Shown piece after piece: positions 57,400 through 64,000 of a DNA stretch of 64,000 bases; positions within the stretch are counted from its first letter, which is position 1; each line of letters begins with the position of its first letter. Source of the DNA: Notolepis coatsorum (lineage: Eukaryota; Chordata; Actinopteri; Aulopiformes; Paralepididae); assembly GCA_963971535.1 (NCBI GenBank), contig OZ020589.1:76884811-76948810 (forward strand), written 5' to 3'. The translations under genes and the position numbers were made by a program. The notes beneath the pieces are model-generated. The model worked only from the letters and a program-made list of their open reading frames with translations, ran no database searches and was not told the origin of the DNA.

Positions 57400-60320
57400 C
57401 CTGTTTACAGCGAGCTAGCACTATACGTGCGTCGGGACACACCCCCATCAATGAACAGGCTATTTAGACCCGTCATTGAATCCCCAAGGCGCCCAGGGGA
57501 ACGACAAGAGGGGTGTGACACTCCCTAACTCCAACACTTCTGGAATAGAAAGAAGGAAGCATCAACAGTATGTATCCCAGTCTACACAGCCGGGGTAAAA
57601 AATGTTCACATTTTTACATCCCACCACCCTCCCATAGGAAAGAGACGGGGATCCCCAGAGAGACTTCCCACGCGAGCTGTACAGATTGAAAAGAATATAT
57701 TGCACCTTGAGCCATGTAAAAAACTGGTTTTAGGGCCTCCGGGGAAGAGGCACCGAACCCATACACACTCAATAAACGAATTGAATCGAATATACATACA
57801 ATAGAAAAGGACCCTTCTAGAGGGTCCACTCACTTTGACAATCTGAGGAGGAAGGCTCTGTACTCTGATGGAGGCTTCCTCACATGGAAGAAGGAGTCCG
57901 AACTCACAGAAGGCCTGAGTAGGCGCTTGGTGAGGAGGAGCCCTGACCACCCCCCCTGAAAACAGATCCATCACATGGACCTGAACAGCACACGGAAGTC
58001 CTACCAACAGAGACGCGCACGGTGACATACTCTATGGCGGGGGAATTCCTGCGGTGCACACGCCCAATATACCAGGCCGTGGGACCAGGAACTCCCTCCC
58101 CCCCCCCCCCCCCCCCCCCCGTAACGTGCCGAACCGCCACGTGACGGGAACCTTGAAGGACAGGGGGTGTACCCCTGACCGACAGAACAATGGGGAGAGG
58201 AAAGGTTACCAGTTCACCCCTTTACGACCCCACACCCATGATACGACGTAACGACAAAAAGAGAATATGACACAGTCATAGTCAGCTCTATGAAGCGTTT
58301 CACAGCTCCACACAGCGCACGAGCTAACCTGCTATCTGATTTTTACTAAGGAAAAACACAGAATAGAGAGGGCTCTAAGAACCCCGGTCCAACATACACA
58401 TGTGCTTCTGTGGCCAGTACAACCCAGTTGTAGGTCACATGACACACACAACCCATCATCACCTACAAAAAATGGCAAAAACACTCAACAGAGGAACGCC
58501 GTTTTTTCCACAATGAGAGAATACATCATTCTTGATTAGTATCGACCACAGGCCTTGCTAAGCACACATGACAGCAACCAAACCAATTTCCCTTTAGGAA
58601 ATAAGTTTCTCCAGCAGATTTAGCACAACCTCAGCAATCAAGCTGAGAGTTACATCGTATCCCTACCACACAAAAGACACAATTAATGCACAACATGTCT
58701 GATAGGAGGTGATAAAGTCCCCAGGGAACCGGGGGGGGAAACACAATCCTCCTATTTTACCCTCAATACGGCCAGTTAAAACAGGAAAACCTGTTAATGC
58801 GTGAACTCACTGTTCATTGTCATTACAGTCTGAGAAAGAACATTCTTTTACTCACTCGTCACCAAGCATAGCTTCATAGGTTAGTTGCCTTAGTAGTGAG
58901 TACACGGTACACATAAACACCATGATGTTTCTCACACAACAACCAGATCAATACATCACGATCTGCACGGAGAAGCTAACTGCCAGTGACAAAAACAGCT
59001 CACACACAACCCGCAACGTATCCCAAATGCATTGCAACAACACACGTTTTGGGAAAAAACACCGTTATTCACAATACATTTAGCAAGGTAAAACCAGAAG
59101 ACGTGTTATGAGGTCTGGCCAACCCCGTACCTACCCGGAACGCAGATCAGCGAAGTGCAGTCACAAGACACCGTAGAACACAGCCGTCCTGTGTTGTTCG
59201 ATCCGGGCAGCGTCGCCGCTCCACCAGTCGCTACAGTCCTCTTTGTTGACGCAATCCCCGTCTAGGCTCAGGCAGGGTCGACGAACATCCCCTGTCAAGG
59301 ATGACGTCGTGGTCAAGAGTGTAAAACATGTTAAAATCAAAGCACGTTCAACAGAATAGCATCAAGCTAACGGCTGCTCCAACCGTTCGGGTGCTATTGC
59401 TTCCGCTCGCGAGACGCCGATCTAACGACGCACGCGATCAGGAGCGAGCTCCCGGCGGCGCGCGAGACGCCAAACTACCCCGCGCCAGGCCACCGACCGG
59501 CTAACCGTAAGCTATGAACATGTAAACAATGACATAACACTCACCCAGACAGGCCGCCGTTCTGAACCCTCCTCACTTTTTAAGAGAAAAGAGAAAACAA
59601 GACGTCAACACCGCTTCACAACGGTGACATTACCACGTCCGGCGGAATCAGCACAGTACCAACTGGCCTGTATAGCTGACTTTGAACATGAATCTGCCGC
59701 TATCGCACATTACATGCACATATCCCCTCGTGAAGGAATACTCTCATTTGGATATGAAAGATGGGGTCTTAACACGGTGACAGAGAGAATCCACTCGTCC
59801 AGAACACACAGGGATCACCAGTGTCAATGGTCGCGGCCCACTAGTTAAAACTATAATGGTCGCCAGACCAAGGCCTTCTGTCGCCTAGACGGCTAAACAA
59901 AGGACCCTAGCCTGGGGCCGGTTTCCATAAACTTTGTCAAGTAGCCCCCATAGCACTAACAGACAAGTGGAGCCCGCCAGCAAACACTACTCACCCAACC
60001 TGGAACGCACCGCTCCTCACAACAGCGGCATGTCCGACAGTTCAGCTGTGGCCTGACAGGTTTCACCCCAACAAACACAGCAAGGAACTGCAGTTGAGAA
60101 GCATGCAGCGGCGTGCTCCCAATACGAAAACCGGTGGAGGGTTTGTAGAATGATCATCATCTTCTAGACACTCCAGTACGAAGACAATATCGCCATATTT
60201 TCTCGAAAATAGTGAGAGAGAAAATAAAGATATGATGTCAACGTATCCTTGTTTCCCAAGCTGTTCCTAATCCAATTTCTTCCATCATGGTGTCAAGTGT
60301 GGGGATCTACCGAGGCACCT
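57400..60320. other. Non-coding interior of copy B
   Basis: 57,640-58,760 is shared with copy A (1-1,062). The rest has no recognised domain. The CpG-rich part at 59,380-59,480 followed by a GT/AG-like context could be a promoter and first exon of a non-coding transcript on the minus strand; this is speculative. Confidence 0.4.
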
Positions 60321-60514
60321 CTTCCTTGTGGTGAAAGCGAGAAGGAGGAGAGCAGGTGACCACACACCTGCTTATGAAGGTAAGCTGATGAGGGGTGTGG
60401 TCAGACTAATACTGGTATTAGAGGTACAGTACATTTGTGGTTTATTCAGTACGCGTGCACGTACGCGAGATAGTGCAGTAGCGATGCCAAGCTAAGCCAC
60501 TAACGATACAGAAC

Positions 60515-61190
60515 TAGGGTAAGCCATTTTAAGTTTATTAGTGAATCTTAAAAGTGAGGAACCAGCTGACTTGATTAAAGGGGCGTGTTTAAAACGGCCA
60601 TTTTGTTTAGTTAAGTGCCCCCATTAAGGGACTGTTTCCTGTTTACTAGTAGCATCTGATTTGCTGAGTGAGCCATTAAGAGCCTGCCCTGTTTAAAAGC
60701 AGAGGTCCACACTGTGTTGAAGTCACTCTGTACTGGGCTCTGTTAAGGAAGGACAGGACACTCTCACTGAGAAACATTGCTTATACTGAAAACTAGGGTA
60801 AGCCATTTTAAGTTTATTAGTGAATCTTAAAAGTGAGGAACCAGCTGACTTGATTAAAGGGGCGTGTTTAAAACGGCCATTTTGTTTAGTTAAGTGCCCC
60901 CATTAAGGGACTGTTTCCTGTTTACTAGTAGCATCTGATTTGCTGAGTGAGCCATTAAGAGCCTGCCCTGTTTAAAAGCAGAGGTCCACACTGTGTTGAA
61001 GTCACTCTGTACTGGGCTCTGTTAAGGAAGGACAGGACACTCTCACTGAGAAACATTGCTTATACTGAAAACTAGGGTAAGCCATTTTAAGTTTATTAGT
61101 GAATCTTAAAAGTGAGGAACCAGCTGACTTGATTAAAGGGGCGTGTTTAAAACGGCCATTTTGTTTTGTTAAGTGCCCCCATTAAGGGCC
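60515..61190 (+). repeat. 279-bp tandem monomers (LINE 5' UTR)
   Basis: Starts at tagggtaagccattttaagt: 60,515, 60,794 and 61,073; the last breaks into unique sequence after attaagggcc (61,190). The first two are almost identical. Each holds ggggcgtgtttaaaacgg, tgtttaaaagcagaggtcc and gaaggacaggacactctcac. Tandem monomers in front of a LINE ORF act as promoters in other LINEs (for example mouse L1), so a promoter role is likely here by analogy. Confidence 0.9.
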
Positions 61191-61410
61191 AGGTGTTAAG
61201 ACAGCACTAATTAGTGATAGTGATTTAAAGGCTTGCTGGTGTAGCGTCAGCGAAGCGTCGAGAAACGAAGAGGGACAAAGAGGAGGAGTTATCCTGGAGT
61301 TCACCGCCGAGGGATCCACCGATCCACCCAGTGCTAAGTACACCATAATCCTATATTTCCCTCCCACACTGCTATTTCTCTACTTCCTCCCTGCCACTCT
61401 CGACAATACA

Positions 61411-64000
61411 ATGTGTCTCATACCTATATCCACAATCTGCTCCTCCAGAACTGACTCTACCCATCCACGCCAGTTTGCTAGTAACCCGGCTAATCTCTCC
61501 TACCCTCCTACAGCCACTAATACACCTGTCACAGTACGGGGAGGCTTATGGAATTGTCAATCAGCAGTCAAGAAAGCTGACTTCATTACTGCCTACGCCC
61601 ATAGTCTAAATCTGCAGCTCCTGGCTCTAACTGAGACCTGGATAAACCCCAATAACTCATCAACACCTGCAGCATTATCTACAAACTATAACTTCACTCA
61701 CACACCTCGACCTTCCAGACGGGGTGGAGGCACTGCCCTCATGACATCTCCTTCATGGGCTACAAACGTAACACCACTCCCAGAACTGTCACTCTCCTCT
61801 CTCGAATATCATGCAGTATCTGTCTCTAATCCTTTCAATCTCACCATTGTTACACTCTACCGCCCTCCAGGTCCGCTCGATCACTTCACAGATGAGCTGG
61901 ACATGCTTCTTAGCTCCTTACCGGAAGATGGTACCCCTCTCCTTCTACTGGGCGACTTCAACCTGCCTGACTCATCTCAGTCAGTCATAGTAGTCTCTCT
62001 CCTACAATCGTTTGACCTGACTCCCACTGCCATGCCTCCCACCCACAAAGCAGGCAACTCCTTGGATCTCATATTTTCCCGTAACTCCAGCATCATTAAC
62101 ACCACGGTAACTCCCCTACATGTATCTGACCATTCCTTCATATCCTTCTCACTAACTCTCATGCTTAACCGAAAGGTCTTCACCCCAACTCAAACAGTCT
62201 CACTCAGACGCAACCTGCCCTCCCTATCCCCCTCCACCCTCTCCTCTGACATACTATCCGCTCTACCTTTGAGTGACACCTTCTCTGCTCTCTCCACAGA
62301 GATGGCAACCTCCACCCTCCTTTCAGCCCTTGCAACCTCCTTCGACAAGCTCTGTCCCCTCGTTGAGAAACCTGCCCGCCGTTCCCCACCCAGTCCATGG
62401 CTGACAGATCCAGTGAGAGAACAAAGACAGGTCCTGAGAGCAGCTGAAAGGAAGTATAGAAAGTCACGCCTCACTGCTGACATCGACACATATCACAACC
62501 TCTTGTTAACATTCTCCAAAACCATCACTAATGCCAAAGCTTCTTTCTTCCACCATAGGATCGAGGCCTCTGCCAAGAATCTTCGCAAACTGCATGCTAC
62601 CATGTCCTCCCTCCTCACTCCCCCCCCACCCCCCCCTCCCTCATCTTTCTCTGCCGAAGACTTTGCGATCTTCTTTGAGGAAAAAGTGGAGAACATCCGC
62701 AGCTCCTTCTCCCAACCCCCACCCATTCCAAATGCTGAATCGAGAACCTCATCCTTCACTCTGTCATCTTTCTCTCCCATTACAGAAGCAGAGACCCTGA
62801 CACTGGTAACGTCAAACCGTCCGACTACTTGCCAGCTGGACCAGCTACCCTCCCCACTCCTCCAGACCATAGCACCAGACATCCTCCCATTCCTAACTGC
62901 AACCATCAACTCCTCACTCAACTCGGGGGTGGTCCCCACCTCCCTAAAACAAGCCAGAGTCACGCCGCTCATAAAAAAACCAACCCTGAACCCTACTGTC
63001 ATAGGCAACTACCGTCCTGTCTCTCTTCTCTCCTTCCTTTCTAAAACACTTGAACGTGCTGTATCCAACCAACTTACTACTTATCTCTTACAGAATGACC
63101 TCCTAGACCCTAATCAGTCAGGCTTCAGGACTGGTCACTCCACAGAGACAGCCCTCATTGCGGTCACAGAGGCACTTCACTTAGCAAAAGCGAAAGGCCT
63201 CTCCTCTGTCCTGATTCTCCTAGATCTATCTGCAGCCTTCGACACAGTCAACCACCAGATCCTCCTTGCGGCCCTCGCAGGAATGGGAGTGGCTGGCTCT
63301 GCGCTGACATGGCTGTCATCATACCTCAATGACCGCTCCTACCAAGTGTCATGGAGAGGGACCCTGTCGGCCACCCGCCCCCTGCGGACGGGTGTCCCCC
63401 AGGGCTCGGTTTTAGGACCCCTTCTCTTCTCCCTCTACACTAAATCACTGGGTAACATTATCACGTCTCATGGCTTCTCCTACCATTGTTATGCCGACGA
63501 TACTCAACTCTTCCTCTCCTTCCCTCCCTCAGATATCCACGTCTCTGTGCGGATCTCGGCCTGTCTGTCCGACATCTCAGCCTGGATGACGTCCAACCAC
63601 CTCAAACTGAACCTAAGCAAAACAGAATTGCTCCACCTGCCGGCCAAATCCTCCCCCCTAACCGACCTTTCAATCACAGTCGAGAATGCAGCTGTGACTG
63701 CGTCCCCGACCGCCAAGAACCTTGGTGTTGTCCTCGACGACCAGTTGAACTTCTCTGCTCACATCGCAGCGACGACCAGAACCTGCCGATTCCTCCTGAG
63801 CAACGTCAGAAGGATACGCCCCTTCCTGACAAAAGAAGCCACCCAACTCCTCGTCCAATCAACAGTCATCTCCCGCCTCGACTACTGCAATGCACTGCTC
63901 GCTGGCCTCCCGGCCACTGCCACTAAGCCTCTTCAACTCATTCAGAACGCAGCGGCCCGCCTGATCTCAAACCTACCGAAGTCGGCCCATGTCACCCCAC
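61411..64000 (+). CDS. L2-type LINE endonuclease-reverse transcriptase, open at window end
   Basis: From ATG 61,411 (MCLIPISTICSS) I read 863 codons without a stop to the last base. The frame is open back to 61,186, but no earlier in-frame ATG exists. Endonuclease: LWNCQSAVKKADF, LTETWI (about residue 71), LYRPPGP, GDFN (about 181) and HVSDHSF (about 238). A linker has a proline run (about 405). Reverse transcriptase: NYRPVSLLSFLSKTLERAV (about 533), QSGFRTGHSTETAL, LLDLSAAFDTVNHQ (about 605), GVPQGSVLGPLLFSLYT, YADD (694-697) and LGVVLDDQLNF. The tail SRLDYCNALLAGLP is typical of fish L2. The product would drive target-primed reverse transcription. The C-terminal end lies outside the window. 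Confidence 0.93.
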   Translation, partial: MCLIPISTICSSRTDSTHPRQFASNPANLSYPPTATNTPVTVRGGLWNCQSAVKKADFITAYAHSLNLQLLALTETWINPNNSSTPAALSTNYNFTHTPRPSRRGGGTALMTSPSWATNVTPLPELSLSSLEYHAVSVSNPFNLTIVTLYRPPGPLDHFTDELDMLLSSLPEDGTPLLLLGDFNLPDSSQSVIVVSLLQSFDLTPTAMPPTHKAGNSLDLIFSRNSSIINTTVTPLHVSDHSFISFSLTLMLNRKVFTPTQTVSLRRNLPSLSPSTLSSDILSALPLSDTFSALSTEMATSTLLSALATSFDKLCPLVEKPARRSPPSPWLTDPVREQRQVLRAAERKYRKSRLTADIDTYHNLLLTFSKTITNAKASFFHHRIEASAKNLRKLHATMSSLLTPPPPPPPSSFSAEDFAIFFEEKVENIRSSFSQPPPIPNAESRTSSFTLSSFSPITEAETLTLVTSNRPTTCQLDQLPSPLLQTIAPDILPFLTATINSSLNSGVVPTSLKQARVTPLIKKPTLNPTVIGNYRPVSLLSFLSKTLERAVSNQLTTYLLQNDLLDPNQSGFRTGHSTETALIAVTEALHLAKAKGLSSVLILLDLSAAFDTVNHQILLAALAGMGVAGSALTWLSSYLNDRSYQVSWRGTLSATRPLRTGVPQGSVLGPLLFSLYTKSLGNIITSHGFSYHCYADDTQLFLSFPPSDIHVSVRISACLSDISAWMTSNHLKLNLSKTELLHLPAKSSPLTDLSITVENAAVTASPTAKNLGVVLDDQLNFSAHIAATTRTCRFLLSNVRRIRPFLTKEATQLLVQSTVISRLDYCNALLAGLPATATKPLQLIQNAAARLISNLPKSAHVTP

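Larger units (their letters stand above)
55200..60514 (+). mobile_element. Unclassified TIR element, copy B, 5.3 kb
   Basis: A complete copy: its flanks are the two halves of one LINE monomer (...tactgaaaac | tagggtaagcc...). An inverted repeat of about 195 bp joins 55,219-55,408 to 60,324-60,514 (actgcactatctcgcgtacg, accacacccctcatcagctt). aac precedes the left end and also stands at the right end, so a 3-bp duplication is possible but not certain. The interior has short meaningless frames only, two 5S-like sequences, a poly-C run (58,096-58,120) and a GC-rich, CpG-rich right part (59,380-59,480). No transposase is seen, so it is non-autonomous or its protein is beyond recognition by eye. 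Confidence 0.8.
55128..64000 (+). mobile_element. L2-type LINE with tandem 5' monomers, split by copy B
   Basis: The 5' end is a partial monomer at 55,128-55,199, continued at 60,515 after removal of copy B. Full monomers of 279 bp start at 60,515 and 60,794, a partial one at 61,073. From about 61,190 unique 5' UTR leads to an ORF from 61,411 that is still open at the window end. The left edge abuts an older RT fragment. The combination of intact ORF and intact monomers suggests a recent, possibly competent insertion before copy B split it. Confidence 0.88.

Overview
The window looks like a transposon-dense stretch of a teleost fish genome. I found no convincing host protein gene. The evidence is the mix of elements: two L1-type LINEs with coiled-coil ORF1, jockey-superfamily LINEs (L2/CR1/Rex1 group), chromodomain-bearing Ty3/gypsy elements, a tRNA-headed SINE, many hAT elements with exact 8-bp target duplications, piggyBac-like TTAA elements, and long CA, CT and ACGC microsatellites. 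Family names come from motif recognition by eye; no database was searched.

Layout. 1-6.05 kb: copy A of an unclassified long element, split by a full-length LINE with an open ORF (1.07-4.54 kb). 6.05-15.86 kb: a minus-strand L1 broken by a 2-kb hAT element, a 1.65-kb probable solo LTR and a 262-bp hairpin insertion. 15.9-20.0 kb: a hAT MITE, then a decayed hAT transposase gene with a probable intron that holds another MITE. 20.9-21.4 kb: a LINE 3' fragment. 21.5-28.5 kb: a minus-strand Ty3/gypsy chromovirus with two LTRs and a 5-bp target duplication, holding a 1.5-kb composite insertion with a 10-bp minisatellite. 28.6-31.3 kb: two TTAA elements and an old LINE. 31.3-40.3 kb: a plus-strand L1 carrying a solo LTR, a hAT element that itself contains a second hAT MITE, and a SINE. 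40.3-44.3 kb: a 5'-truncated second chromovirus with an open pol frame and its own, different LTR. 44.3-51.8 kb: a piggyBac-like end, a palindrome, a SINE split by a hAT element, and low-complexity or unassigned DNA. 51.8-53.6 kb: a hAT element with large inverted repeats. 55.1-64.0 kb: an L2-type LINE with tandem 279-bp 5' monomers and an ORF open through the window end, split in its first monomer by copy B of the unclassified element (55.2-60.5 kb).

The strongest candidate for something undescribed is the A/B element. It is about 5.3 kb, has terminal inverted repeats, a hairpin-bounded cassette of about 290 bp at one end of both copies, no recognisable transposase, and two 5S-rRNA-like sequences in copy B that copy A lacks. 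Many insertions are datable relative to each other because target duplications can be read directly; several nests are two or three deep.
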